64,000 nt of DNA from Streptomyces sp. JJ36 (GCF_021696945.1 NZ_JACYHE010000007.1:80404-144403); one strand, 5' to 3'. Counted from the stretch's first letter, positions 25,243 through 34,479 are shown. Made by a program: numbers and translations. Notes: generated by a model from the letters alone, not told the origin.

Positions 25243-26169
25243 TCACTCCGTACCGGCCTCCAGTCCCTCGCGCATGATGCGGCGGAGCAGGGCCGGGGTG
25301 CGGGCCGCGGGCTCGGCCGCGGTGACCAGCCGGTCGACCACGTGCCGGTGGAACTCGATGTCCTCCGGATCCTCCGGGTAGTGGGCGCTGATCAGCTGCT
25401 CCAGGTAGACCACGTCCGGGAGACCGTGGTCGGGGAGCCGCACCAGGGTGACCGGGCCCCCGGTGGCGACCGTGGCGGCGGCGTGGAAGGGCAGTACCTG
25501 GACGGTCACATGGGGCAGGCTGCTCATCGCGATCAGGTGCTCGAGCTGGGCCCGCATGACGGCGGTACCGCCGATCGGGCGGCGCAGCGCGGCCTCGTCG
25601 ATGACCGCCCACAGGTACGGCGGGCGCGGGTCGTGCAGGATCTGCTGCCGGCGCATCCGGAGCTCGACCCGGCGCCGCACCTGGGCCTCCGGGGCCCCGG
25701 CGTGCCCGAGCTCCACCACGGCCCGGGCGTATCCCGGCGTCTGCAGCAGGCCGGGGACGAACTGCGCCTCGTAGCTCCGGATCACGTCCGCGGCCTGTTC
25801 CAGGCCCAGGTAGGTGTGCAGCCACTCCGGTACGACGTCCAGATACGCGTCCCACCAGCCGGAACGGTTCGCCTGCTCGGCGAGGGTCATCAGCACGGCG
25901 CGCTCCGCCTCGTCGGAGACGCTGTAGATGGTGAGCAGGTCGGAGACGTCCCGGAGCCGGCACCCGGCACGCCCGAGCTCCAGGCGGACGATGTGGGCGT
26001 GGGTGGTACGGATGGCCTCGGCGGCCTCCTGCCGGGTGATGTACTGGCTCTCCCGGAGGGCCCGCAGCCGGGCGCCCAGGATCATCCGCGGGACGGCCGG
26101 GCCGGCCCGCCGCTGTTCCGGGAGCACCGCCGGCGGGTCGCCGCTGGTGCGCTGCTGTGTACTCCGCAT
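25243..26169 (-). CDS. XRE-family regulator with DUF5753 domain
   Basis: A 308-residue protein of a type abundant in Streptomyces. The N-terminal helix-turn-helix reads ILGARLRALRESQYITRQEA then IRTTHAHIVRLELGRAG. The large C-terminal DUF5753 domain contains YEAQFVPGLLQTPGYARAVV, RRRVELRMRRQQIL and VQVLPF. The ATG at 26169 has GGAG nine bases upstream; a start at 26205 would add 12 residues. Such genes usually sit beside a small DUF397 gene, but the 94 bases downstream have no room for one. Whether it works with the HExxH peptidase 3 kb away is untested. Confidence 0.9.
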   Translation of the reverse strand: MRSTQQRTSGDPPAVLPEQRRAGPAVPRMILGARLRALRESQYITRQEAAEAIRTTHAHIVRLELGRAGCRLRDVSDLLTIYSVSDEAERAVLMTLAEQANRSGWWDAYLDVVPEWLHTYLGLEQAADVIRSYEAQFVPGLLQTPGYARAVVELGHAGAPEAQVRRRVELRMRRQQILHDPRPPYLWAVIDEAALRRPIGGTAVMRAQLEHLIAMSSLPHVTVQVLPFHAAATVATGGPVTLVRLPDHGLPDVVYLEQLISAHYPEDPEDIEFHRHVVDRLVTAAEPAARTPALLRRIMREGLEAGTE

Positions 26170-26406
26170 GTGCTCGCTCTCCGTCCGAAACGCCGCGCGC
26201 TCCACGGTACGGCCTGAGCGTGGCGTGGTCCGGCGTGCGGAGGGCCGGGGCCGCGGGGGCGGCCGCGCGTGTCAGGCCTCGCGTGGAGGCGCCGGCCCGT
26301 GCCCCCGGGGATTTCCCGGAGTCCGGCGTTCCGGGCCTCCCCACAACGGTAAGGACCCTCGCGCGCGTTGTCAGTACTCCGGGCGTGTCACCTGCCGCCG
26401 GGGGTG

Positions 26407-27228
26407 TCACCTACCGCCCGGGGCGGCGGACCGGCCCGGCCGGCGGGGCACGGCGAGCAGGTAGGGACGCCGCGCGGCGCCCAGGTAACGCTCCGTGTCC
26501 CAGCCGCGGTCGCCGAGCACGCCGGCGCAGGTGTCGAGCCGGCGGCGGGCGTCGTCGGTGCGGTCGCCGTCCGGGGCGGCGCCGGCCGCGTAGCGCCACT
26601 CGACGCGGGCGGTGCCGGGGGTGTCGCCTTCGGTGACCCGGTATCCGGTACGCACCCGGCGCCCCGTGGGGTGCACGGCCGAGGGCGGCAGCCCGGCGGC
26701 TTCCAGGGCCAGGGCGACGGCGTGTACCGGCCGGGCGCGTTCCCAGGGCGCCGGCACGCCGAGCGGGCGCGGCAGCCGTTCCGGGGACTCGCCGGTCACC
26801 CGGCGGATCTCCAGCAGGGCCTCCCAGGCCCGGGCGGCCGCCGCTGCGTGCTGCCCGCCCGCGCTCTCGTCTGCCCGGCCGTCCCCAGGCGGGCCGTCCC
26901 CAGGCGGGCCGTCCCCGGTGGCCGGGGTGAAGCCGGCTCGGGGCGGTGGCGCGGCGGAGCCGGGCGGCGGGCGGAGCAGCCGGTCGCGCAGGTCGCGACC
27001 GGCGGCGGTCAGGTAGTGGGCGCCGACGCGCCCGTACGCCCGGGCCAGCCCCAGCCGCTCCAGCCGGCGCAGCGTGGAGGCGGCGGCGTGCACGGCGCCG
27101 GTGCCCGGGTCGGCGTCCCGGACCGCCCGGCGCTGGGCGGCGGTCAGCGCCGGCTCCTGCGGTGCCGGGGCGCCGTCCGGGCCGGAGGCGCCGGTGCCGT
27201 CCGGCCCGGGCTGCTCACGCGCTGTCAC
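26407..27228 (-). CDS. Hypothetical protein with winged-helix-like segment
   Basis: A 273-residue protein of unknown function. Residues ~20-80 (LTAAQRRAVRDADPGTGAVH, LRRLERLGLARAYGRVG, HYLTAAGRDLRDRLL) look like a winged helix of MarR/PadR shape. A Pro/Gly/Asp linker is encoded by a 15-base direct repeat (GTCCCCAGGCGGGCC at 26881 and 26896 on the plus strand), giving GDGPPGDGPPGDG. The C-terminal half has VEWRYAAGAAPDGD and ends in RPGRSAAPGGR. The GTG start at 27228 is chosen because the frame upstream enters the acyl-CoA dehydrogenase gene antisense to nothing useful. It lies 26 bases after that gene on the same strand. Confidence 0.7.
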   Translation of the reverse strand: MTAREQPGPDGTGASGPDGAPAPQEPALTAAQRRAVRDADPGTGAVHAAASTLRRLERLGLARAYGRVGAHYLTAAGRDLRDRLLRPPPGSAAPPPRAGFTPATGDGPPGDGPPGDGRADESAGGQHAAAAARAWEALLEIRRVTGESPERLPRPLGVPAPWERARPVHAVALALEAAGLPPSAVHPTGRRVRTGYRVTEGDTPGTARVEWRYAAGAAPDGDRTDDARRRLDTCAGVLGDRGWDTERYLGAARRPYLLAVPRRPGRSAAPGGR

Positions 27229-27254
27229 ACGGGCAGCGTAACCGGGCACGGACC

Positions 27255-28484
27255 TCAGCGGACGGTGGCGCCGGAGACGGTGCGGGCGATCACCAGGCGC
27301 TGGATCTCGCTGGTGCCTTCGAAGATCGTGTAGATCGCTGCGTCCCGGTGCATCCGCTCCACCGGGTACTCGCGGGTGAAGCCGTTGCCGCCGAGGATCT
27401 GCATGGCCTGGGCGGTGACGGTCTTGGCGGTCTCGCCCGCGAAGAGTTTGGACATGGAGCCCTCGGCGGAGTCGAAGGGCTTGCCGGCCGCGGCCATCCA
27501 GGAGGCCCGCCACACCAGCAGCCGGGCGGCGTCGATCCGGGTGCGCATGTCGGCGAGCTGGAAGGCCACGCCCTGGTTGTCGAGGATCGGGCGGCCGAAC
27601 TGGACCCGGGTCTTGGCGTAGTCGAGGGCGATCTCGTAGGCGGCACGGGCGATGCCCACGGCCTGGGCGCCGACGGCGGGGCGGGAGGCCTCGAAGGTGA
27701 CCATGGCGGCGTTCTTCACGCTCCCCTTCCCGCCTTTCCGGGCACGCTCCCGGGCGCGGGCCAGGCGCTCGTCCAGCTTCTCCTTGCCGCCCAGCAGGCA
27801 GTGCCCGGGGACCCGGACGTCCTCCAGGACGACCTCCGCGGTGTGCGAGGCGCGGATGCCGTGCTTCCTGAACTTCTGGCCCTGGCTGAGCCCGGGGGTG
27901 CCGGGAGGCACGATGAAGGAGGCGTGTCCCTTGGTGCCCAGCTCCGGGTCGACGACCGCCACCACCACGTGTACGGAGGCGATGCCGCCGTTGGTGGCCC
28001 AGGTCTTGGTGCCGTTGAGCACCCACTCGTCCTTGGCCTCGTCGTAGACGGCGCGGGTGCGCATGGCGGAGACGTCCGAGCCCGCATCCGGCTCGGAGGA
28101 GCAGAACGCGGCGACCTTCACGTCGTCGGCGTCGCCGTACATCTGCGGGACCCAGGTGCCGATCTGCTCCTCGGTGCCGTTGGCGAGGACGCCGACGGCG
28201 GCGAGGCCGGTGCCGACGAGGGACAGGGCGATGCCCGCGTCACCCCAGAACAGCTCCTCCATGGCCATGGGGATGCCGAGCCCGGTGGGGTCGAAGTACT
28301 GCTGGGCGTAGAAGTCCAGCGAGTAGAGACCTATCTTGGCGGCCTCCTGGATGATGGGCCAGGGGGTCTCCTCCCGCTCGTCCCACTCGGCGGCGGCGGG
28401 CCGGATGACGTCGGCCGCGAAGCCGTGGATCCAGTCGCGTACGGCTTTCTGGTCCTCGTTGAGGTCGAGCGCGAACTCCGGCAT
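27255..28484 (-). CDS. Acyl-CoA dehydrogenase
   Basis: A 409-residue FAD enzyme that introduces the alpha-beta double bond into acyl-CoA. The FAD/substrate segment [17 protein letters not shown] and the adjacent [11 protein letters not shown] are classical signatures. The second signature [20 protein letters not shown] leads to [13 protein letters not shown], whose Glu aligns with the catalytic base. The ATG at 28484 has GAAGGG six bases upstream. The gene is divergent from the TetR regulator at 28654, with TTAC-N-GTAA boxes between them, so it probably responds to fatty acyl-CoA. Confidence 0.94.
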   Translation of the reverse strand: MPEFALDLNEDQKAVRDWIHGFAADVIRPAAAEWDEREETPWPIIQEAAKIGLYSLDFYAQQYFDPTGLGIPMAMEELFWGDAGIALSLVGTGLAAVGVLANGTEEQIGTWVPQMYGDADDVKVAAFCSSEPDAGSDVSAMRTRAVYDEAKDEWVLNGTKTWATNGGIASVHVVVAVVDPELGTKGHASFIVPPGTPGLSQGQKFRKHGIRASHTAEVVLEDVRVPGHCLLGGKEKLDERLARARERARKGGKGSVKNAAMVTFEASRPAVGAQAVGIARAAYEIALDYAKTRVQFGRPILDNQGVAFQLADMRTRIDAARLLVWRASWMAAAGKPFDSAEGSMSKLFAGETAKTVTAQAMQILGGNGFTREYPVERMHRDAAIYTIFEGTSEIQRLVIARTVSGATVR

Positions 28485-28507
28485 GACAGACCCTTCCCAC
28501 ATGCGTC

Positions 28508-28559
28508 ACTAGCGGTAAGTTACTAGCGGTAACCTCGGCAGTCTGTTACCCGCCAGTAA
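28508..28559. promoter_or_regulatory. Cluster of TTAC-N-GTAA operators
   Basis: TTACTAGCGGTAA (28520-28532) and TTACCCGCCAGTAA (28546-28559) share TTAC and GTAA arms. A third, partial copy, CACTAGCGGTAA, lies at 28507-28518, giving a direct repeat of CTAGCGGTAA. They fill the gap between the acyl-CoA dehydrogenase and TetR genes. Confidence 0.75.
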
Positions 28560-28653
28560 GCCGTGTCAACTCCTCTCCCTCGGCCCGGCGCCGGTGCGGG
28601 CGGGGTGTTACGTTGCGCAGGGGGGACGCGAGCGCCAGGGGTGGGAGGCAGGC

Positions 28654-29298
28654 ATGGGAACCACACGGCAGGACGACCGGCTCGGCGCCGCCGAGCGGCG
28701 CCGCCGCGAGCTGCTGGAGGCGGCCGACCGGGTGGTGCTCCGGGACGGCCCCAGCGCCTCCATGAACGCGATCGCCGCCGAGGCGGGGATCACCAAGCCG
28801 ATCCTCTACCGCCACTTCGGCGACAAGGGCGGGCTGTACCGGGCGCTGGCCGCCCGCCACACCGACGCCCTGCTGGACGCGTTGCGCGGCGCGCTGGACG
28901 CCCCCGGCGACCGCCGGGCGCGGGTGGCGAACACCCTGGACACGTATCTGGCCGCGATCGAGGCCCGCCCGCAGGTCTACCGCTTCCTGATGCACCCGGC
29001 CGAGGGCGGTGCGGGCAGCGAGCGCGGCTTCGACGTCGGTCAGCACTCGGCGCCGCTGCTGCGGCGGCTGGGCGAGGAGCTTGCGGAGGTCGTCGCGGAA
29101 CGGGTCGACCTCGGCCCGGACGGCGACGAGGTGGCCCGGGTGTGGGGCCACGGCATCGTGGGGATGATGCACGCGGCCGGCGACTGGTGGCTGCGTGAAC
29201 GACCGCTCCCCCGCGACGCGTTGGTCGCCCACCTCACGGACCTGCTCTGGGGGCGGCTGGCGGCGGCCGGCGACCGCACGGGCGGTCCGGTGTTCTGA
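28654..29298 (+). CDS. TetR family regulator, probably of fatty-acid degradation
   Basis: A 214-residue protein. The DNA-binding region reads LLEAADRVVLRDGPSASMNA then AGITKPILYRHFGDKGGLYR. The ligand-binding domain contains IEARPQVYRFLMHPAE and VWGHGIVGMMHAAGDWWL, similar to TetR proteins paired with acyl-CoA dehydrogenases in actinobacteria. The ATG at 28654 has GGGAGG upstream; an in-frame ATG at 28594 would add 20 residues. Divergence from the acyl-CoA dehydrogenase gene and the operator cluster suggest acyl-CoA-responsive repression of both genes. Confidence 0.9.
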   Translation: MGTTRQDDRLGAAERRRRELLEAADRVVLRDGPSASMNAIAAEAGITKPILYRHFGDKGGLYRALAARHTDALLDALRGALDAPGDRRARVANTLDTYLAAIEARPQVYRFLMHPAEGGAGSERGFDVGQHSAPLLRRLGEELAEVVAERVDLGPDGDEVARVWGHGIVGMMHAAGDWWLRERPLPRDALVAHLTDLLWGRLAAAGDRTGGPVF

Positions 29299-29393
29299 CG
29301 CGGCACGCTCCGCGAGGGGTGCCGCGCGTGCGGAAGGCGGCCGGGATCTCGATAGGCTTGCCCCGCGACCGAGGGCAAGGAGGATCCACAACG

Positions 29394-30632
29394 ATGGCAG
29401 GCAACGCGGAGCCGCTGTCGCCGCGGGCGAAGCTGGCCGTGACGGCGGGAAGGGCCGCAGCGGCCATGTCGCGCGCTGCGGGGCGCGGCAGCGGTTCGGT
29501 GATCGGCGGCAAGGTGGCCCTCAGGCTCGATCCGGACCTGCTGGCGCGGCTGGCCCGGCACCTGGACGTGATCCTGGTGTCCGCGACGAACGGCAAGACC
29601 ACCACGACACGGCTGATCGCCGAGGCACTGCGCGCCGCGGGCGGCGTCGTCTCGAACGCGCTGGGGGCGAACATGCCCGCCGGTATCACCTCGGCGCTGG
29701 CCGGCGGCTCCGAGGCGCAGTACGCGGTCATCGAGGTGGACGAGAAGTATCTGGCCACGGTCGCGCGGGACGTCACCCCCAAGGCCATCGCCCTGCTGAA
29801 CCTCTCCCGCGACCAGCTCGACCGCGCCGCCGAGACCCGGATGCTGGCCGAGCGCTGGCGGGAGGGGCTGGCCGGGCAGAAGGCGGTCGTCATCGCCAAC
29901 GCCGACGACCCGCTGATCGTCTGGGCCGCCTCCGACTCGCCGAACGTGGTCTGGGTGGCGGCCGGCCAGGAGTGGAAGGACGACGCCTGGTCCTGCCCGG
30001 CCTGCGGCGGCGTGATGCAGCGCCCGGGCGACGACTGGTTCTGCGGCGAGTGCGGCTTCCGCCGGCCGGTGCCCACCTGGGCGCTCTCCGGCGACCAGGT
30101 GCTGGACCCGCACGGCTCGGCGTGGCCGATCCGGCTCCAGCTCCCCGGCCGGGCGAACAAGGCCAACGCCGCCACCTCGGCCGCGGTCGCCGCCGCCTTC
30201 GGCGTGGCCCCGCAGGTGGCGCTGGAGCGGATGTACGCGGTCACCGCGGTGGCGGGCCGTTACGACGTGGTGCAGTACCAGGACCGCGACGTCCGGCTGC
30301 TGCTGGCGAAGAACCCGGCCGGCTGGCTGGAGACGTTCTCGCTGATCGACCCGCCACCCGCCCCCGTCATCCTTTCGGTGAACGCGCGGAGCGCGGACGG
30401 CACGGACACCTCGTGGCTCTGGGACGTGGATTACGGCCGGCTGGCCGGGCACCCGATCTGCGTGATCGGCGACCGGCGGCTCGACCTGGCGGTGCGGCTC
30501 GAGGTCGCCGGGGTCGACTTCCAGGTCTGCCAGGGCCCGGAGGAGGCCGTACGGATGTGCCCGCCGGGGCGCATCGAGGCGATCGCGAACTACACGGCGT
30601 TCCAGGACCTGCGCCGCGTCGTCGGCAACTGA
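29394..30632 (+). CDS. murT: Lipid II isoglutaminyl synthase, Mur ligase subunit MurT
   Basis: A 412-residue Mur-ligase-like protein that, with GatD, amidates the D-Glu of lipid II stem peptide. The ATP-binding P-loop is SATNGKTTTTRLIAEAL near residue 65, and IEVDEKYLATVARD follows. A four-cysteine zinc ribbon (CPACGGVM then WFCGECGF) is the insertion that distinguishes MurT from MurE/F. The C-terminal DUF1727 domain includes LLLAKNPAGWLETF. The ATG at 29394 has AAGGAGG upstream. The gatD gene begins 19 bases after its stop. Confidence 0.95.
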   Translation: MAGNAEPLSPRAKLAVTAGRAAAAMSRAAGRGSGSVIGGKVALRLDPDLLARLARHLDVILVSATNGKTTTTRLIAEALRAAGGVVSNALGANMPAGITSALAGGSEAQYAVIEVDEKYLATVARDVTPKAIALLNLSRDQLDRAAETRMLAERWREGLAGQKAVVIANADDPLIVWAASDSPNVVWVAAGQEWKDDAWSCPACGGVMQRPGDDWFCGECGFRRPVPTWALSGDQVLDPHGSAWPIRLQLPGRANKANAATSAAVAAAFGVAPQVALERMYAVTAVAGRYDVVQYQDRDVRLLLAKNPAGWLETFSLIDPPPAPVILSVNARSADGTDTSWLWDVDYGRLAGHPICVIGDRRLDLAVRLEVAGVDFQVCQGPEEAVRMCPPGRIEAIANYTAFQDLRRVVGN

Positions 30633-30651
30633 CCCGCGGAGGGAAGACAGC

Positions 30652-31380
30652 ATGAGTGACCGTGGCCTTCGGCTGGTGTGGATCTACCCTGACCTGCTCA
30701 GCACGTACGGCGATCAGGGCAACGCCCTGGTGGTGGAGCGGCGCGCGCGGCAGCGCGGCCTCCAGGTCGAGCGACAGGACGTGCGCTCGGACCAGCAGCT
30801 GCCCACCTCCGGGGACATCTACCTCATCGGCGGGGGCGAGGACCGCCCGCAGCGGCTCGCGGCGGAACGGCTGCGGCGCGACGGCGGCCTCAACCGCGCG
30901 GTGGACAACGGAGCGATCGTCTTCTCGGTCTGCGCCGGGTACCAGATCCTCGGGCACGAGTTCGTCAACGACCTGGGCGAGCAGAGCCAGGGCCTGGGGC
31001 TGCTGGACGTGACCAGCACCCGCGGGGAGGGCGAGCGGTGCGTCGGGGACGTGCTCGGCGACATCGACGAGCACCTCGGGCTGCCGCAACTCACCGGCTT
31101 CGAGAACCACCAGGGCGTCACCCACCTCGGCGGCCACGCCCGCCCGCTGGCCCGCACCCGGCTGGGGCACGGCAACGGCACCGGCGACGGCACCGAGGGC
31201 GCCTGGCACGACACGGTCTTCGGCACCTACATGCACGGGCCGGTACTGGCCCGCAATCCGCAGATCGCGGATCTGCTGATCAAGCTGGCCCTGGACGTGA
31301 ACGCGCTGCCGCCGGTCGACGACCGCTGGTACGAGGCGCTGCGCGGCGAGCGGATCGCCGCGGCCACCGAGCCCGCCTGA
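30652..31380 (+). CDS. gatD: Lipid II isoglutaminyl synthase, glutaminase subunit GatD
   Basis: A 242-residue class I glutamine amidotransferase supplying ammonia to MurT. The nucleophile Cys lies in FSVCAGYQILGHEF, and the catalytic His in GTYMHGPVLARNPQIAD, as in the CobQ-like GATase branch. The N-terminus WIYPDLLSTYGDQGNALVV is characteristic of GatD. It is cotranscribed with murT. The stop codon lies within an 11-base direct duplication (TGACAGCCGCC twice, from 31378), without obvious consequence. Confidence 0.95.
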   Translation: MSDRGLRLVWIYPDLLSTYGDQGNALVVERRARQRGLQVERQDVRSDQQLPTSGDIYLIGGGEDRPQRLAAERLRRDGGLNRAVDNGAIVFSVCAGYQILGHEFVNDLGEQSQGLGLLDVTSTRGEGERCVGDVLGDIDEHLGLPQLTGFENHQGVTHLGGHARPLARTRLGHGNGTGDGTEGAWHDTVFGTYMHGPVLARNPQIADLLIKLALDVNALPPVDDRWYEALRGERIAAATEPA

Positions 31381-31499
31381 CAGCCGCCTGACAGCCGCCG
31401 GGCGGCCCGCCACGGCGTCCGGCCCGCCCCGCGCGCGTCCGCCGCACCGGGCGGTTCTACCCTGGTGCGGGCGGATCGGCGCGAACCGGGAGAGTGCGG

Positions 31500-32450
31500 A
31501 TGGATCACGGCGGACACGGCATGACGATGGATCTGCCGCCGTTCACCCTCGGGCGCGGGCTGGCCTTCTCCGCGGAGCCGTACTTCCTGACCGGCTGCGT
31601 GCTGGCGCTGGTCTTGTACGGCTGGGGGGTCCTCCGGCTGCGGCGGCGCGGCGACGCCTGGCCGCTGGGCCGGGCGGTGGGCTTCACGCTGGGTGTACTG
31701 ACCGTGGCGCTGGTGATGTGCACCGGGCTGAACGAGTACGGCATGGTGCTCTTCAGCGTGCACATGGTGCAGCACATGGTGATCAGTATGCTCTCGCCGA
31801 TCCTGATGCTGCTGGGCGCTCCGGTGACCCTGGCCCTGCGGGCGCTGCCGGCGGCCGGACGCGGCCGCACGGGGCCGCGGGAGCTGCTGGTGAGGCTGCT
31901 GCACAGCCGGTACCTCCGGGTCGTCACCCACCCGGCGTTCACCATCCCGCTCTTCATCGCCAGCCTCTACGGGCTGTACTTCACCCCCCTCTTCGACTTC
32001 CTCATGGGGTCGGCGGCCGGGCACCGGCTGATGATGGTGCACTTCCTCGTGGTGGGGCTGGTGTTCTTCTGGCCGATCATGGGCGTGGACCCGGGCCCGC
32101 ACCGGCCGGGGTATGTGCTGCGCATGCTGGAGCTCTTCGCTGGCATGCCGTTCCACGCCTTCTTCGGGATCGCTCTGATGATGGCGACCGAGCCGCTGAT
32201 CGGCACGTATGCGCATCCTCCGGAGTCGCTGGGCGTCACCGCGCTGGGCGACCAGAACGCGGCCGGCGGGATCGCCTGGGCGTTCAGCGAGATCCCGTCC
32301 GTGGTGGTGCTGGTGGCGCTCGTCTTCCAGTGGTACGTCTCCGAGGAGCGCCGGGCGCGGGCGACCGACCGGGCGGCGGACCGTGACGGGGACAAGGAGC
32401 TCGCCGCGTACAACGCGTACCTGGCGTCGCTGCAGGCCCGCGGGCGGTAG
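31500..32450 (+). CDS. Cytochrome c oxidase assembly protein, CtaG/CAA3 family
   Basis: A 316-residue integral membrane protein with about seven membrane segments. Family features are the His-rich segments VLFSVHMVQHMVISMLSPIL, HRLMMVHFLVVGLVFFWPI and GMPFHAFFGIALMM, which probably bind copper or heme. The family helps deliver copper to cytochrome oxidase. The extreme N-terminus MDHGGHGM is also a potential copper site. I chose the ATG at 31500 with GGGAGAG upstream; a GTG two codons earlier is too close to it. A 51-residue membrane protein follows. Confidence 0.9.
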   Translation: MDHGGHGMTMDLPPFTLGRGLAFSAEPYFLTGCVLALVLYGWGVLRLRRRGDAWPLGRAVGFTLGVLTVALVMCTGLNEYGMVLFSVHMVQHMVISMLSPILMLLGAPVTLALRALPAAGRGRTGPRELLVRLLHSRYLRVVTHPAFTIPLFIASLYGLYFTPLFDFLMGSAAGHRLMMVHFLVVGLVFFWPIMGVDPGPHRPGYVLRMLELFAGMPFHAFFGIALMMATEPLIGTYAHPPESLGVTALGDQNAAGGIAWAFSEIPSVVVLVALVFQWYVSEERRARATDRAADRDGDKELAAYNAYLASLQARGR

Positions 32451-32548
32451 CGTTTCCCGGCCCGGCCGGTGACCATGGAGACCTGACCACGGCCCGTCGC
32501 GGGGCCCCGCCGGGCCACCGCGCGGCGCCACGGGGAGGAGGATGCGCC

Positions 32549-32704
32549 ATGCCTGGGTCCGCGAAGGTCATGACGGTGAGCACGGTGACCGCACTGGTGG
32601 TCGTCACGGCGTACACGGTGGCGCTGGGTGGCAGCGGCTGGCTCTGGTTCGCCTGGGTCGTGCTGGGGCTGACGACCCTGGGGGTGGTGGTGGCCCGCGG
32701 ATGA
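32549..32704 (+). CDS. Small two-segment membrane protein (51 residues)
   Basis: A short gene encoding MPGSAKVMTV followed by two hydrophobic segments (TALVVVTAYTVAL and GWLWFAWVVLGLTTLGVVV) and ending in ARG. GGGGAGGAGG precedes the ATG by seven bases, a strong ribosome site, and codon bias is normal. It lies 98 bases after the CtaG-like gene in the same direction and could be an accessory of that membrane protein. I do not recognise the family with certainty. Confidence 0.7.
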   Translation: MPGSAKVMTVSTVTALVVVTAYTVALGGSGWLWFAWVVLGLTTLGVVVARG

Positions 32705-32876
32705 GAACTCCGCAGGCCCCGGGGCGGCCGCCCCGGGAAGGGGGGAGCCTGCCGGGCCGTACAGCGGGTAGACACCCCTAGGGCGGCCGGACTGACCCGG
32801 CGTCACCGCGGTCCGCGCCCCGGCGGCGGGAGTGCCCGCGAGGAGACGAGGCCCGGGCGGGGCGGGAGGAGCCGGT

Positions 32877-33587
32877 GTGTTCTACCACCTGCTGAAGTAC
32901 GTGCTGCTGGGCCCGCTGCTGCGGGTCCTCTTCCGGCCGCGGATCGAGGGCGTGGAGCGGGTGCCGGCGGAGGGCGCGGCGATCGTGGCGGGGAACCACC
33001 TCTCCTTCTCCGATCACTTCCTGATGCCCGCGGTGCTGCGGCGCCGCATCACCTTCCTGGCGAAACGGGAGTACTTCACCGGCCCCGGCCTCAAGGGGCG
33101 ACTGACCGCGGCGTTCTTCCGCAGCGCGGGCCAGATCCCGGTGGACCGCTCCGGCCGGGCGGCCGGGCAGGCCGCGATCGAGGAGGGGCTGGGCGTGCTG
33201 CGCCGCGGGGAGCTGCTCGGCATCTACCCGGAGGGCACCCGGTCGCACGACGGACGGCTCTACAAGGGGCGTGTCGGGGTGGCGGTGCTGGCGCTGCGGG
33301 CCGGCGTGCCGGTGGTGCCGTGCGCGATGGTCGGCACCTTCGAGATCCAGCCGCCGGGGCGGCGGCTGCCGCGCCCGGGCCGGGTGACCATCCGCTTCGG
33401 GGAGCCGCTGGACTTCTCCCGCTTCGCGGGCCTGGCGGAGGAGCGCGTGGTGCTGCGGGCCGTCACGGACGAGATCATGCAGGCGATCCTGCGGCTGTCC
33501 GGGCAGGAGTACGTCGATCTGTACGCGCCCGAGGCGAAGGCGGCCCAGGCCCGGAAGCACGGCGGGGGCGCGGCGGGCCCCGCCTAG
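32877..33587 (+). CDS. Lysophospholipid (1-acylglycerol-3-phosphate) acyltransferase
   Basis: A 236-residue PlsC-family enzyme that transfers an acyl chain to lysophosphatidic acid or a related acceptor at the membrane. The catalytic HxxxxD motif is VAGNHLSFSDHFLM, and the substrate-binding motif is GIYPEGTRSHDGRLYKGR. The third block GVPVVPCAMVGTFEI is also present. The N-terminus FYHLLKYVLLGPLLRVLF is a membrane-associating helix. The GTG at 32877 has GGAGGA six bases upstream. Confidence 0.92.
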   Translation: MFYHLLKYVLLGPLLRVLFRPRIEGVERVPAEGAAIVAGNHLSFSDHFLMPAVLRRRITFLAKREYFTGPGLKGRLTAAFFRSAGQIPVDRSGRAAGQAAIEEGLGVLRRGELLGIYPEGTRSHDGRLYKGRVGVAVLALRAGVPVVPCAMVGTFEIQPPGRRLPRPGRVTIRFGEPLDFSRFAGLAEERVVLRAVTDEIMQAILRLSGQEYVDLYAPEAKAAQARKHGGGAAGPA

Positions 33588-33636
33588 GGACCCGCACCGG
33601 CCCCGCGCGCTTCCGGGCCCCGCGCGGCCGAGGAGG

Positions 33637-34479
33637 TCAGGCGGTGCGGTCCTGCCCCATCACGGCGTTGACGTCGCGGACCGTGGGCGCGGACCGGGCG
33701 AAGCCGAAGGTGCCCTCGGTGAGGATCTCCCGCGCGGCGTCCCGGACGGCCGCCGTCGCGGTGCGCGCCAGTGCGGAGCCGACGCTGATCCGCCGCACGC
33801 CCAGCGCGGCGAGCTCCGCCGTGCTCAGCCGGGGCCCGGACCCGCCCATCAGCACGTTGACGGGCCGGTTCACCGCGCCGACGACCGTGCGGATCGCCTC
33901 GGCGTCGGGGAGTCCCGGAGCGAAGAGCACGTCGGCACCCGCGGCCTCGTAGGCCTGCAGCCGGCGGACGGTGTCCTCCAGGTCCGGGCGGCCGTGCAGG
34001 AAGTTCTCGGCCCGCGCGGTCAGCACGAAGGGCTGCGGCAGGGACCGGGCGGCACCGGCCGCGGCGGCCACCCGCTCCGCCGCCTCCTCCAGCGGCCGTA
34101 CCGGCTCCCCGGGCCGCCCCGTCGCGTCCTCCACCGACCCGCCGGCGAGCCCGGCCGCCGCGGCGAGCCGGATCGTCTCCGCCACCTCACCCGGGGTGGC
34201 GCCGAAGCCGCTCTCCAGGTCCGCCGAGACCGGCAGCTCCGTGGCGGCGGCGATCGCGGCCGCGTTCGCCAGCGTCTCGTCCCGGCCGACGGCGTTCGCC
34301 CCGTCCGGCCGGCCCAGCGCGTGCGCCAGCCCGGCGCTGGTGGTGCCCAGCGCGGCGAACCCGAGCTCCGCCAGCAGCCGCGCGGTTCCCGCGTCCCAGG
34401 CGTTCGCCAGCACGAACGCCCCGTCCTGCCGGTGCAGTTCCTCGAAGCGCCGCCCCGTCGCCCCCGTCGTCCCCGTCAT
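33637..34479 (-). CDS. Isocitrate lyase/PEP mutase family protein
   Basis: A 280-residue (beta/alpha)8 enzyme. It has FVLANAWDAGTARLLAELGF, the segment around the Mg-binding acid VSADLESGFGATPGEVAETI, SVEDATG and ILTARAENFLHG, typical of the PEP mutase/2-methylisocitrate lyase superfamily. The KKCGH-type cysteine loop of true isocitrate lyases is absent (LFAPGLPDAEAI appears instead), so the reaction is unclear; C-C or P-C bond cleavage of a small 2-oxo or hydroxy acid is typical. It ends near the convergent acyltransferase gene. Confidence 0.88.
   Translation of the reverse strand: MTGTTGATGRRFEELHRQDGAFVLANAWDAGTARLLAELGFAALGTTSAGLAHALGRPDGANAVGRDETLANAAAIAAATELPVSADLESGFGATPGEVAETIRLAAAAGLAGGSVEDATGRPGEPVRPLEEAAERVAAAAGAARSLPQPFVLTARAENFLHGRPDLEDTVRRLQAYEAAGADVLFAPGLPDAEAIRTVVGAVNRPVNVLMGGSGPRLSTAELAALGVRRISVGSALARTATAAVRDAAREILTEGTFGFARSAPTVRDVNAVMGQDRTA

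Noticed and set aside
25243..26169. XRE regulator as the partner of the HExxH peptidase
   Set aside because: It is 3 kb away, of the DUF5753 type and separated by three unrelated genes, so partnership is not supported by position.
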